Origin: a virus
Length of the DNA: 22,018 nucleotides
Virus record (IMG/VR): IMGVR_UViG_3300028837_002052
Span: 1 to 22,018 of that record
Reading direction: 5' to 3' (one strand)
Part shown: piece by piece, positions 1-6,508 of the stretch
How positions within the stretch are numbered: position 1 is the stretch's first letter
Layout: every line of letters starts with the position of its first letter
Notes under the pieces: generated by a model
What the model was told of the DNA's origin: nothing
The model's input: the letters and a program-made list of their open reading frames with translations, nothing else
Database searches by the model: none
Position numbers and translations under genes: made by a program

Positions 1-481
1 ACAGATTCTCCAGGATCGCCCCTTCGGCCAAGTCACTGGCGAGCGCAGGCGAAACATCCAGCCGGGTGTCGCTTCCCACGGTCGTCGCATTGCTCACCTG
101 ATAGCCCGTGTCATGGTCGGCCGAATAGACGTACCGTTTCGCCAGGTCATCAATCCCCACAATCTCCCCGCTCGGCACAACATAGATCGTAGTGTCGGTC
201 GCACTTGCTGCTTGTGCCAATACATAATCAGCCTTATAACTGCGAACCCAGAAGGGACGATACGATCCAAATCGCGCGTCGAAGAAATCCCGGACCGTCG
301 CCCTCGCTGCAGCCGTCTTACTCAACAATCGGAGCGTCAACGCCCTCTCGGTCTTCTCCAGCGCGGTCCTCACCCGATGCTGCCAACCCTCGCCCAGGAT
401 CTCCCTCGGGTTGACCAGGTCCACGTCGACGCCCATCCCCGGCGTAACACTCCACACACTGTACCCCTCAAATGTATTCAT
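1..481 (-). CDS. Distal tail protein, 3' end outside window (partial)
   Basis: The open frame starts at an ATG at 481 and runs off the left edge after 160 codons, so the C-terminus is missing. The protein begins MNTFEGYSVWSVTPGMG. It carries a segment reading RDFFDARFGSYRPFWVRSY, followed by DTTIYVVPSG. A pattern of an FF..R.G...PFW core followed by beta strands is common in small siphovirus proteins encoded after the tape measure, the DUF2460-like group, but I rely on pattern only. It is the last gene seen in the leftward tail operon, 28 nt after the preceding tail gene. The spacing and the GGA before the ATG support this start. A role in the tail tip or baseplate is inferred from position. 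Confidence 0.72.
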   Translation of the reverse strand, partial: MNTFEGYSVWSVTPGMGVDVDLVNPREILGEGWQHRVRTALEKTERALTLRLLSKTAAARATVRDFFDARFGSYRPFWVRSYKADYVLAQAASATDTTIYVVPSGEIVGIDDLAKRYVYSADHDTGYQVSNATTVGSDTRLDVSPALASDLAEGAILENL

Positions 482-509
482 CGTTCCATCAAACCCCAAA
501 CCCTATACC
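482..509. repeat. Family D repeat between tail genes
   Basis: The short gap holds a stretch with AAACCCCAAACCCTATACCC, the family D type also seen near 6955, 8450, 9875 and 18345. On the transcript it is G-rich and follows the stop of the upstream gene at once. Confidence 0.5.
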
Positions 510-1331
510 CTATCTCAGTTCCTCAAAAACAACCCTCCCCACCCCATGCTGCTTCACCCCACCACGCCCATAAACCTGCAATCGATTCCTCGTCTGTGGC
601 ACCACCTTGATCAGCGGTAGCACCCAAGCCTCATTCGCCGTGAACGGCCCGGTAATCTGTGACGTCACAATGATCGCTGCCGCCCCAACACTATCGATCT
701 CCCCCACCTCCCACAGCGAATAGTCATCCTTGACCACCAGAATATGATCAACGCTCTCAAATTCCATGCTCGTCGTCGAGCACCATACCGTCACACTGTT
801 CGCCAGGTTCGCCGTCAGCGCGGTCCTCGATAACCACAGCGGCATCTTGATGTCATTCCCCAGCCCATAACTCAGAATCTGCTCAACGAGCTGGAGCTCC
901 TGCCGGCTCCCCTTCAGGAATGGCCAACTGATGCTCCTCAGCGGCGTCCGGCCATTCTCTTCGAGAACCCCATCCTCGGTCGCGGCACCCGGGCTACTGC
1001 CATCATCAGTCAGAGCCTCATTGTTCTCGAACGTCCCAACGACGTCATACAGTTTGATGATTCCTGCTGCATCGTTTCCCACCCAAGTCCCTGACGTCAC
1101 ACGGACCGCAAGGATCATGGCCGTGGCCCCGGATGTGTCTCCTGTGACCGTTGCCCCCACGTTGAACTCGTCCGTCCCAGCATCGAAGCCCAACTGCTCA
1201 TCGCAATAGGCTGACACCCGGCGCTCGGTGCCATCGTCGGCACGGTGCTTATAGGTCCCAAACTGCCGGCCCTCCCGGTATCCCTGCCTCGGCGGCAAAA
1301 CCAGAACCTCGGCACTCCCCTCGTAAACCAT
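510..1331 (-). CDS. Tail protein with a GATVTG-TSGATA type beta repeat
   Basis: This 273-residue protein follows the tape measure and precedes another tail gene. Residues about 47-115 contain FNVGATVTGDTSGATA and then VVGTFENNEALTDD. These match a beta-hairpin motif (F..GE.VTG.TSGATA...G.F..GE) that I know from many phage tail and virion proteins. The flanking parts (ISWPFLKGSRQELQLVEQIL and the basic C-terminus VYGRGGVKQHGVGRVVFEEL) match no family I can name. The ATG at 1331 has GAGG seven bases upstream. No enzyme motif is visible. A structural role at the tail tip is inferred from context and composition. Confidence 0.78.
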   Translation of the reverse strand: MVYEGSAEVLVLPPRQGYREGRQFGTYKHRADDGTERRVSAYCDEQLGFDAGTDEFNVGATVTGDTSGATAMILAVRVTSGTWVGNDAAGIIKLYDVVGTFENNEALTDDGSSPGAATEDGVLEENGRTPLRSISWPFLKGSRQELQLVEQILSYGLGNDIKMPLWLSRTALTANLANSVTVWCSTTSMEFESVDHILVVKDDYSLWEVGEIDSVGAAAIIVTSQITGPFTANEAWVLPLIKVVPQTRNRLQVYGRGGVKQHGVGRVVFEELR

Positions 1332-1332
1332 C

Positions 1333-1446
1333 TCTTAACCTCTGAAACCTCAACCTCCGGGAGGTTTAATCCTTTCCCCTTAGCGTCTTTGCGTCTTTGC
1401 GTGAGACTTTTTCTTTTCGTACTTCGCCCTTCGCTCTTCGTACTTC
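1333..1446. repeat. Composite C-B-A repeat module
   Basis: The interval between the tape measure stop and the next start is almost wholly repeats. In transcript order it has C (1446-1415, TTCGTACTTCG units on the plus strand), B (1414-1379, GTCTTTGCGTGAGACTTT on the plus strand) and one family A palindrome AACCTCCGGGAGGTT at 1352-1366, 20 nt before the start codon. Confidence 0.9.
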
Positions 1447-1447
1447 A

Positions 1448-2752
1448 TCATCTCCCCGCCGTAATCTCCAAAATAACCTGCCTCCCCCCCCTGCTCTTCA
1501 TCACGGCAAACAACTCCTCCCGATCAAAGTACGTCCCAATGACATCCGGCATCGGCTGCACAGAAGTGACTCCACCGCCACCACCCCCACCACCTGCACT
1601 GCTTGCACTCCCTTTGAACAACCCTGCGATCCCTCCGAAATCCTTCCCGGCAATCCCCCCGCCAAAGATCAACGATGACAACCCCGCCTCGACCAAACTC
1701 GCTGCCAGCGACCTCGCGAGACTCCTCCAACTCGCCTCACCCGTCATCACGATATCGCTCAGCGCCCGGACAAAACTCTGCTTGAACTGCTCGACGTACC
1801 TCTTCTGCTCCTCGAAACTCTTCTCGCTCTCCTTGGCGAGATTCCCATATTCATCCTGTAACTTCTTCAGGTAGAGAGCATACGTCTGCGCATCGAGATA
1901 GCCTGTTTGATAATACATCGTCGCGGCCGCCATCAATTCCTGGAGCCGGTAGGCGTCCGTCTTCACCGCCTCAACGATCTTCTTCAGTTCAGCCTGGCGC
2001 TTTCGGGCGGCCACACCCGCCTCCTGAAACGTCTTCAGCCTCTGCTCTTCAATGTGCCTCAGTCCCTGGAGTTCGATGACCGCTTCCCTCATCCTATCAA
2101 TCCACTTCTGGTCGACCTCGATGCCTTCCTTCGTTGCTACGGTCATCGCTTCCCGGATTAATCGCTCTTGCTCGAGCTGATTCCGGATCGCGGTCCGTGC
2201 TCCGCCAACGGCACGCAGCATCCGGATCTCACCCTCGATCATCTCCTGCTGCTTATCCCAAGCCTTCACCCACTCCTCCAGGATCGGCCCCTGCCAAACA
2301 TGCGGCGTTCCCCCCAAGCCTTCCTTTTCCTGCTTTTTAACATCATACAAAGCATAACGTAGCCTTTCAATCTCTCGTTCAACCTCTTTCCGCTTTGCTC
2401 TGATCTGCTCGACAGTTCCATCAGGAATAAGCTGGATTTGCCCCCATAAGCTGTACCCCGATGTCTTCGCATCATAATTAGCAATATCCCTATCGAGGCT
2501 CTTTAACTCCTCTCTTAGACTTTTCAGTTTCTTCTCAACACCAATCTGAAACCAACCTGCAAAACCTTCGTCAATGAATTTACTCATCCCTAAGAATGCC
2601 CGCTGTGTATTAGCCCCCAATCGTCCCATCAAAACATCCCAACGCTTCTGTAACTCATCAGCCTTCTTGATTAGTTCTTCACTGAGGACCTGTCCTGCTG
2701 CATGTGCCCTTCTGGCGAACTCATCCAACGCAGCGCCTCCGCTTTTCAACAT
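1448..2752 (-). CDS. Tape measure protein, C-terminal part (broken gene)
   Basis: The frame is open up to 2845, but protein-like sequence begins only at MLKSGGAALDEFARRAH near 2752, in a different frame from the N-terminal part (2721-3287). The order is: a helix region typical of tape measures (GQVLSEELIKKADELQKRWD), about 300 residues of charged coiled coil, a hydrophobic segment ASWRSLARSLAASLVEAGLS, and a Gly-rich tail with GGGGGGGGV. Tape measures fix tail length and pass through the tail on DNA ejection. The two parts together are about 620 residues, short for the class. Compared with family memory, some 30-40 residues that usually carry an F..FG..G...L core are missing at the junction. 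It may be a dead gene, or an artefact of a mixed assembly. Confidence 0.8.
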   Translation of the reverse strand: MLKSGGAALDEFARRAHAAGQVLSEELIKKADELQKRWDVLMGRLGANTQRAFLGMSKFIDEGFAGWFQIGVEKKLKSLREELKSLDRDIANYDAKTSGYSLWGQIQLIPDGTVEQIRAKRKEVEREIERLRYALYDVKKQEKEGLGGTPHVWQGPILEEWVKAWDKQQEMIEGEIRMLRAVGGARTAIRNQLEQERLIREAMTVATKEGIEVDQKWIDRMREAVIELQGLRHIEEQRLKTFQEAGVAARKRQAELKKIVEAVKTDAYRLQELMAAATMYYQTGYLDAQTYALYLKKLQDEYGNLAKESEKSFEEQKRYVEQFKQSFVRALSDIVMTGEASWRSLARSLAASLVEAGLSSLIFGGGIAGKDFGGIAGLFKGSASSAGGGGGGGGVTSVQPMPDVIGTYFDREELFAVMKSRGGRQVILEITAGR

Positions 2753-3287
2753 CCGGCAAATCCCCCGTCGTCCGGATTCGACCATCACTATCCCGGAGCT
2801 CAATCCCCATCTCCTCGAGCGCGGCCTTCGCCTCGCCCGTGCCACTGGCAGCCTCCCCTATACGGCGGACAAAACGCTGCAACGCCATATCCATCTTCTC
2901 CTGCTGGATACCCAACTCAGTGCCGGCATACCTCATCTCTTGCAGGAGATCGGTCGTTACCCCCAGACGGTCAGCTACCCGGCCTAATTGGGCGGCCGTA
3001 CTCACGGCATTACTCCCAATCCGCAAAAGGCCAGCCGCTCCGGCAATGGGAAGCATGGCCCTCATCATCCCCATCGCAGCCGTGCTCGCCGCTCCCATGG
3101 CTTTGTTGTATCGCGTGAGCTGATTTTTGGAGTTCTTCATCTGGGCGTCTTGCCGAGCCATCTTCTGCTGGAGTTGTCCTACCTTATTTCGAAACTTCTC
3201 GGTGTTCTTCTCGGCATCGAGCAGCCCTCGCCGGTAAGCCAGCGTCTCGGCAGTCAACTTCACGGCCAACTTACCCAACGTCGCCAT
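2721..3287 (-). CDS. Tape measure protein, N-terminal part (frameshifted)
   Basis: The ATG at 3287 follows GAGG at good spacing. Residues 1-85 form a charged coiled coil (RRGLLDAEKNTEKFRNKVGQ), then a small hydrophobic stretch AAMGMMRAMLPIAGAAGLL. Next comes the conserved tape-measure block LGVTTDLLQEMRYAGTELGI with MDMALQRFVRRIGEAASGTG and ELRDSDGRIRTTGDLP. After GDLP the frame leaves the family pattern and ends with a few basic residues. The matching continuation lies in another frame, so I read this as one gene split by an out-of-frame deletion near 2752-2765. I see no slippery heptamer at the join, so programmed shifting is unlikely. Confidence 0.8.
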   Translation of the reverse strand: MATLGKLAVKLTAETLAYRRGLLDAEKNTEKFRNKVGQLQQKMARQDAQMKNSKNQLTRYNKAMGAASTAAMGMMRAMLPIAGAAGLLRIGSNAVSTAAQLGRVADRLGVTTDLLQEMRYAGTELGIQQEKMDMALQRFVRRIGEAASGTGEAKAALEEMGIELRDSDGRIRTTGDLPDVEKRRRCVG

Positions 3288-3298
3288 CAATCAACCTC

Positions 3299-3396
3299 GA
3301 TACGAAGTACGAAGAGCGAAAATCTTCTTCCATCACTCCTTGCCCCTTAATGTTGTTTCTTTTCCCATTGGCGGCTTTGCGCCTTTGCGTGATACC
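3299..3396. repeat. Inverted family C copy and family B copy
   Basis: Between the chaperone fusion stop (3398) and the tape measure start lies a family B copy (3366-3396, GGCTTTGCGCCTTTGCGTGA). Further along the transcript is a family C copy in the opposite orientation to most others (3302-3320, CGAAGTACGAAGAGCGAAA on the plus strand). Confidence 0.8.
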
Positions 3397-3397
3397 T

Positions 3398-3933
3398 TCA
3401 CTTGTTCTTCTCACTTAGAAACACAATCCACTCCGCCAGATCCCGCACCGTCATCCCCTCCAGCAGTTCTCTCCGGGTTTTCCCCAGCCGTAGCGCAAGC
3501 TCGAAACTCATCCATCGCCACGGCCGGGCTCGGAGTTTTTTCCCAAATCCTCCTGTGACTCTTTCGTTGCTCCATTGATCTCGAGGACCCGGGTCAGAAT
3601 CCTACGATATCCCACCAGCGGCTTCTTCAACAGGGCAACGGTCGCCTCCTGCAACTCCTCGTTGGTCTCAAAAAGCAGCTGCCCCTTTTCGTCCACCAGC
3701 GATCGGGCGATCACCATCCCCCACCTCTCAACCCTCAAACCTCCCGGAGGTTTCGAACCTCCGGGAGGTTTAGGTCCGGAAGGTCCAGATCCAACCAGCG
3801 CACTATCAAACTCATCCAGATACTGCGCCGGCAGCAGCCGGAGACGCACCTGGCCAAGCTTACCCCACTCCGGCACCTCGACGGTCTCCACGCGCGTCCC
3901 ACATTCCCCCAACAACGCCTCTTTACTCAGCAT
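3398..3933 (-). CDS. Tail assembly chaperone fusion (gpGT-like) made by -1 frameshift
   Basis: The upstream chaperone frame contains the heptamer A_AAA_AAC at 3541-3535, correctly phased (GGA AAA AAC). A -1 slip there enters a second frame of 45 more codons that ends with TGA at 3398-3400. The extension includes MSFELALRLGKTRRELLEGM and TVRDLAEWIVFLSE, the pattern usual for the T part of lambda-like G/GT chaperones, which lie just before the tape measure gene as here. The fusion would be 178 residues from the ATG at 3933. Such fusions bind the tape measure and recruit tail-tube subunits during assembly. I could not find a clear downstream stem or pseudoknot by eye. Confidence 0.78.
3508..3933 (-). 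CDS. Tail assembly chaperone (gpG-like), unshifted product
   Basis: This is the 141-residue zero-frame product. I chose the ATG at 3933 (MLSKEALLGECGTRVETVEV) because AAAGGTGG lies at proper spacing; an in-frame GTG at 3945 is also open. The N-terminal pattern LSKE.LL...ETVEVPEWG is typical of siphovirus tail assembly chaperones. In the middle, PSGPKPPGGSKPPGGLRVE is translated from a pair of family A palindromes inserted in frame. The family normally runs straight from the first helices to the ARSLVDEKGQLLF segment. The C-terminus ends soon after the slippery site. It likely acts with the frameshifted form on the tape measure. Confidence 0.8.
   Translation of the reverse strand: MLSKEALLGECGTRVETVEVPEWGKLGQVRLRLLPAQYLDEFDSALVGSGPSGPKPPGGSKPPGGLRVERWGMVIARSLVDEKGQLLFETNEELQEATVALLKKPLVGYRRILTRVLEINGATKESQEDLGKNSEPGRGDG
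3535..3541 (-). promoter_or_regulatory. -1 ribosomal frameshift site A_AAA_AAC
   Basis: The minus strand reads GGA AAA AAC in the chaperone frame, giving the classical heptamer A_AAA_AAC. Slipping back one base opens a frame with a conserved chaperone C-terminal pattern. Position, phase and product all agree with the known G/GT arrangement before tape measure genes. Confidence 0.78.
3736..3772. repeat. Family A palindrome pair inside the chaperone gene
   Basis: AACCTCCCGGAGGTT (3738-3752) and AACCTCCGGGAGGTT (3756-3770) are separated by TCG. They form a perfect 15-bp inverted repeat and are read in frame as Pro-Pro-Gly-Gly repeats in the chaperone protein. Confidence 0.93.
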
Positions 3934-3959
3934 ATCATCCCCCACCTTTCTATCCGCTT

Positions 3960-4073
3960 AACCTACGGGAGGTTTATATTCTAACCTCCCGGAGGTTCGC
4001 TTTACCTTCACCCTTGGCGTCTTTGCGCCTTTGCGTGAGACTTTTTCTTCTCACACTTCGCTCTTCGTACTTC
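3960..4073. repeat. Composite C-B-A-A repeat module
   Basis: Between the tail protein stop (4076) and the chaperone start, in transcript order: C (4073-4051), B (4050-4012), A with C centre at 3983-3997 and A variant AACCTACGGGAGGTT at 3960-3974. The last palindrome ends 27 nt before the chaperone start. Confidence 0.9.
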
Positions 4074-4075
4074 TA

Positions 4076-4477
4076 TCAGTCCGCCACCGCCCGCGTCAGC
4101 TTCCCTGCCGAAGCAAATCGCACTGGCGCCACGTGTTGATCGCCCACGGTGCCCCCAGCAGACTTGTAACTGGCCAAAACAGCGCTCCCGGTTAACTTCG
4201 GATTCGTCACCCCGGTCGTCGCACCAGCCGGCTTGAAGATGATCGGGAAAGCAACAGCGCCCAAGAGCGGTTCCAGCGTTGCATCAACCTTATCCGCCGC
4301 ATAATCCTGCCTGAACGTCACGTCGATCGACCACTTTAGCAGCCCGGGCTCGTTGACCTCGGTCTCGTCCCCCATGCAGGTTGCGATCAGCATCTCCACT
4401 TCTTGCGGCACCTCGATCGACTCGACACGATTGCTCAAGTCTACTCCGTTCACCATGAAATATGCATCGTAAAACAT
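4076..4477 (-). CDS. Tail-tube-like protein, short form
   Basis: This 133-residue protein begins MFYDAYFMVNGVDLSNRVES, like tail-tube proteins that start with a strand and a V.G.DLS..V motif. It then has ESIEVPQEVEMLIATCMGDE and a WSIDVTFRQDY strand, which resembles the tube-domain beta sandwich. It lies directly between the larger tube-like gene and the chaperones, the usual place for the major tail protein. The ATG at 4477 follows GGGAGAGGG. It shares the DG(Y)DLS-type start with the 250-residue neighbour, so the two are probably diverged paralogues. Which one builds the tube cannot be told from sequence alone. Confidence 0.7.
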   Translation of the reverse strand: MFYDAYFMVNGVDLSNRVESIEVPQEVEMLIATCMGDETEVNEPGLLKWSIDVTFRQDYAADKVDATLEPLLGAVAFPIIFKPAGATTGVTNPKLTGSAVLASYKSAGGTVGDQHVAPVRFASAGKLTRAVAD

Positions 4478-4507
4478 CGTCCCTCTCCCTTCATTATTTG
4501 CTATTTA

Positions 4508-4540
4508 AGATGTAGTACACTTCCAAGGTGTCCTACATCT
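4508..4540. repeat. Imperfect hairpin AGATGTAG...CTACATCT
   Basis: A 33-nt inverted repeat with arms AGATGTAGTACACT and GGTGTCCTACATCT lies 30 nt before the tail protein start. Two mismatches interrupt the stem. The flank is AT-rich without a long T run on the minus strand, so a terminator is not well supported. It differs from families A-D. Confidence 0.65.
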
Positions 4541-4547
4541 CAAGTCT

Positions 4548-4585
4548 TTTTCCCTCTGTCCCTCTGTCTCTTTGCCACTCTGCAA
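4548..4585. repeat. Family B variant (CTCTTTGCCACTCTG type)
   Basis: A run of CCCTCTGTCTCTTTGCCACT type follows the stop of the large tail-tube gene. Similar variants lie at 16210-16240 and inside the terminase ORF at 17885-17930. Confidence 0.55.
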
Positions 4586-4589
4586 CTAA

Positions 4590-5342
4590 TCATTTAATCC
4601 CCACGCTCGCAATGAACGTGAACGTCGGATCGCCCGTTACTGTCTCAGCCCAGCGAACCCTCCACCAGGTATCCGTGATCGGGCCCACTGCGCTCACCCA
4701 ACCCCCTCGATAAGCTCCCGTCCCGTCGCAAACAGTGATTTGCGCTCGTTGCGTTGCACTCGTGAAACTCTCATTGTCGTCGCTCTCCAAGTAGAGAATG
4801 AGCTGATCATCCTCTGTGAAGTCACTTATCACATAGTAATGAACGCCAACGTACACCTTTTTTGTGGCCCCCACGGCCCCCAACTCATAGGCCGTCCCAT
4901 TCCCATCGGTATTCACCGCCCCATGCTTCATGACAGTCCCTCGCACCAGGCCGGACCCATGTGACGCCTTGCCGCTCATCCCAAAGAGATGAGAATCCCC
5001 CACCTTCCCCCCGTGATGGTATTCCCCCTCAAGAAACTTCAGGAAATAGGCAATCTCGCCATCCACCCCGGTCAGCGGACAAGCGGTGAACACCTTGTCG
5101 GCCAATCCGAAAAAACTACTCAGAACATCATCCGATTGCGCATTGTCTCCAGTGCCTTTGGCCGAGAAAAAGCCACCGACCGAGACGGCCGCCTTTACAA
5201 GCCCGGCAGCATTACGCTCGGTATGATCCCCAAATCGCGTATTGTTCAGCAGATTGACTTCGGAAGCGACATTGAATTCATTCGATTCCTCACTCAGATT
5301 GTATCCATCCAAAAACAGCTTACAATCAATAAGAGCAGTCAT
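4590..5342 (-). CDS. Tail-tube-like protein, long form
   Basis: This 250-residue protein starts MTALIDCKLFLDGYNLSEES, with an N-terminal strand plus DGYNLS motif seen in phage tail-tube families, and a second motif VNLLNNTRFGDHTERNAAGL. Residues about 85-145 carry EIAYFLKFLEGEYHHGGKVG. The C-terminal third alternates beta strands and Gly turns (YRGGWVSAVGPITDTWWRVR), like an added surface domain. It is placed between tail-completion genes and the chaperones, as expected for a major tail subunit. The ATG at 5342 follows AAGAAG, a weak ribosome site. It pairs with the 133-residue protein downstream; the extra domain could decorate the tube surface. Confidence 0.74.
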   Translation of the reverse strand: MTALIDCKLFLDGYNLSEESNEFNVASEVNLLNNTRFGDHTERNAAGLVKAAVSVGGFFSAKGTGDNAQSDDVLSSFFGLADKVFTACPLTGVDGEIAYFLKFLEGEYHHGGKVGDSHLFGMSGKASHGSGLVRGTVMKHGAVNTDGNGTAYELGAVGATKKVYVGVHYYVISDFTEDDQLILYLESDDNESFTSATQRAQITVCDGTGAYRGGWVSAVGPITDTWWRVRWAETVTGDPTFTFIASVGIK

Positions 5343-5346
5343 CTTC

Positions 5347-5470
5347 TTTTCCCTTCACCCTTCACCCTTCACCCTTCACCCCTCACCCTTTTCCCCTTCG
5401 CGCCTTTGCACCTTTGCGTGAGACTTTTTCTTTTCACCCTTCACCCTTCACTCTTCACCCCTCACCCTTC
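5347..5470. repeat. TTCACCC heptamer tandem repeats around a family B copy
   Basis: Plus-strand tandem TTCACCC units (5351-5389 and again 5437-5469) flank a family B copy with GCGCCTTTGCACCTTTGCGT (5396-5425). The first unit on the transcript supplies the stop codon of the zinc-ribbon protein. Confidence 0.88.
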
Positions 5471-5731
5471 CCCATAAGGGTCCTCATCAAACTCCTGCCC
5501 ACAATCACTGCATCGCCAGCGGAGATTTCCCATTGACGATCCTGGCATAACCTCGATGCTGCTCGGCGGATGAGGACACATATCCCCACCCTCGAACACA
5601 CCCAGGGCGGCCTGGCTCCCTGCAAGCAATCCCACCAATACACTCTTCCAAATCCGCTCCAGGCTCTCCCCAATCCCCCTCCCGTCGGACACCTTTTCCA
5701 ACAGTTCCCCCTTTACCTCTTCTTCTTTCAT
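5462..5731 (-). CDS. Small zinc-ribbon-like protein
   Basis: The 89-residue protein has a helical, charged N-terminal half and a C-terminal motif with Cys52 and His54 (MCPHP), then Cys74 and Cys77 (RCSDCGQEF). This gives a CxH...CxxC metal-binding ribbon. I chose the ATG at 5731 rather than the upstream GTG at 5743 because GGAAGGG precedes it. Small proteins with a CPH...C..CG ribbon are common among phage hypothetical proteins, but I cannot name this one. The gene lies between a tail-completion gene and the tail-tube gene, so it may be an assembly factor. Its last residues and stop come from the adjoining repeat. Confidence 0.6.
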   Translation of the reverse strand: MKEEEVKGELLEKVSDGRGIGESLERIWKSVLVGLLAGSQAALGVFEGGDMCPHPPSSIEVMPGSSMGNLRWRCSDCGQEFDEDPYGEG

Positions 5732-5756
5732 CTGCCCTTCCACCCTTCACCCCTTA

Positions 5757-5898
5757 ATACGAAGTACGAAGAGCGAAGTACAAAGAGCGAAAATCTTCAC
5801 CCTTCGTCTTTATCCTTTTCTTTTGTTTTTCGTCCTTCGTCCTTCATCCTTCGTACTTCTTCCCCGTCCTTCGTACTTCGCTCTTCATCCTTCGTCCT
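5757..5898. repeat. Family C cluster with opposed copies
   Basis: Two inverted C copies (5757-5795, CGAAGTACGAAGAGCGAAG on the plus strand) face many direct C copies (5828-5898, CTTCGTACTTCGCTCTTC). The pair could fold into a long hairpin in RNA or single-stranded DNA. It fills the interval between the DUF3168-like gene and the zinc-ribbon gene. Confidence 0.88.
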
Positions 5899-5901
5899 TC
5901 T

Positions 5902-6363
5902 TCAGAAGCAAAACCTCGCCTCCACCCTCACATAATGACTTCCACGGATCTCTTCCCCGCTGTCATCCTTGTAGATCCCCTCGTCGAACCCATCCACCCC
6001 TCGCTCCTCAATGAACACACAATCAACGGCCACTCCCCCTGACCCCCCCATAGTGCCCCCATAACGCTGCAAGGCGATGACCACGTACTTTGCCAGCGCC
6101 CGGGCCGTCAAGTAATCCGGGCCGTAGCATAAGAGTTGCATCAGGACGTCTCGATCACTCGCATCGACTCCCATCAAATGCCATGGCGGATCACTGACGA
6201 CTGCATACAAAACCCTCGGGCTGCGGATCCCCTTCGGCGCGCTCTGTGGAAATATCCTTTCTCCAATCAGAGCGATAGCGCTTGTAATCGCGGCGTTCTG
6301 GTCATCATTCGCATCCTCCGTATTCCCCTGCAAGTGACCGACAACCGCCTCCTGAATCTCCAT
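5902..6363 (-). CDS. Tail completion protein, DUF3168-like
   Basis: The protein has 153 residues. After a short helix (MEIQEAVVGHL) comes IALIGERIFPQSAPKGIRSP and then VLYAVVSDPPWHLMG. This matches the DUF3168 pattern of a G.RI.P..AP.G...P..VY..V core. A block with Asp-rich turns and YLTARALAKYVVIALQ, typical of the family's second helix, follows. DUF3168 proteins lie between HK97 gp10-like and tail-tube genes and act at the tail terminator or head-tail joint. That position is exactly reproduced. The C-terminal EARFCF ends at a TGA directly joined to family C repeat DNA. I infer the terminator role from family and position. Confidence 0.8.
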   Translation of the reverse strand: MEIQEAVVGHLQGNTEDANDDQNAAITSAIALIGERIFPQSAPKGIRSPRVLYAVVSDPPWHLMGVDASDRDVLMQLLCYGPDYLTARALAKYVVIALQRYGGTMGGSGGVAVDCVFIEERGVDGFDEGIYKDDSGEEIRGSHYVRVEARFCF

Positions 6364-6380
6364 CCCTCACTAAACCTCTC

Positions 6381-6508
6381 AACCTCCGGGATGTTTTGAT
6401 TTCAACCTCCCGGAGGTTCTCTCTTTAGTCTTTTCCCTTGGCGACTTTGCGCCTTTGCGTGAGATTTCATCCTTCGCACTTCATCCTTCGCTCTTCGTCC
6501 TTCGTACT
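6381..6508. repeat. Composite C-B-A-A repeat module
   Basis: In transcript order: C (6508-6469), B (6468-6436), A with C centre (6404-6418) and A variant AACCTCCGGGATGTT (6381-6395). The C copy overlaps the TGA stop of the HK97 gp10-like gene; the last A ends 18 nt before the next start. Confidence 0.9.

Noticed and set aside
113-610. Plus-strand open frames over the first tail genes
   Set aside because: They are rich in Pro, Ser and His, have no family pattern and lie opposite minus-strand genes with clear phage motifs.
1333-1446. CRISPR array as an explanation of the repeats
   Set aside because: The units vary, have no constant-length unique spacers, and occur singly between genes over the whole window; no cas gene is present.
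2740-2770. Programmed frameshift in the tape measure
   Set aside because: No slippery heptamer is visible and part of the expected protein seems missing, which fits a deletion better.
3738-3770. Rho-independent terminator as the role of family A
   Set aside because: The palindromes lack a T run on the transcript, lie just upstream of genes, and one pair is inside a coding frame.
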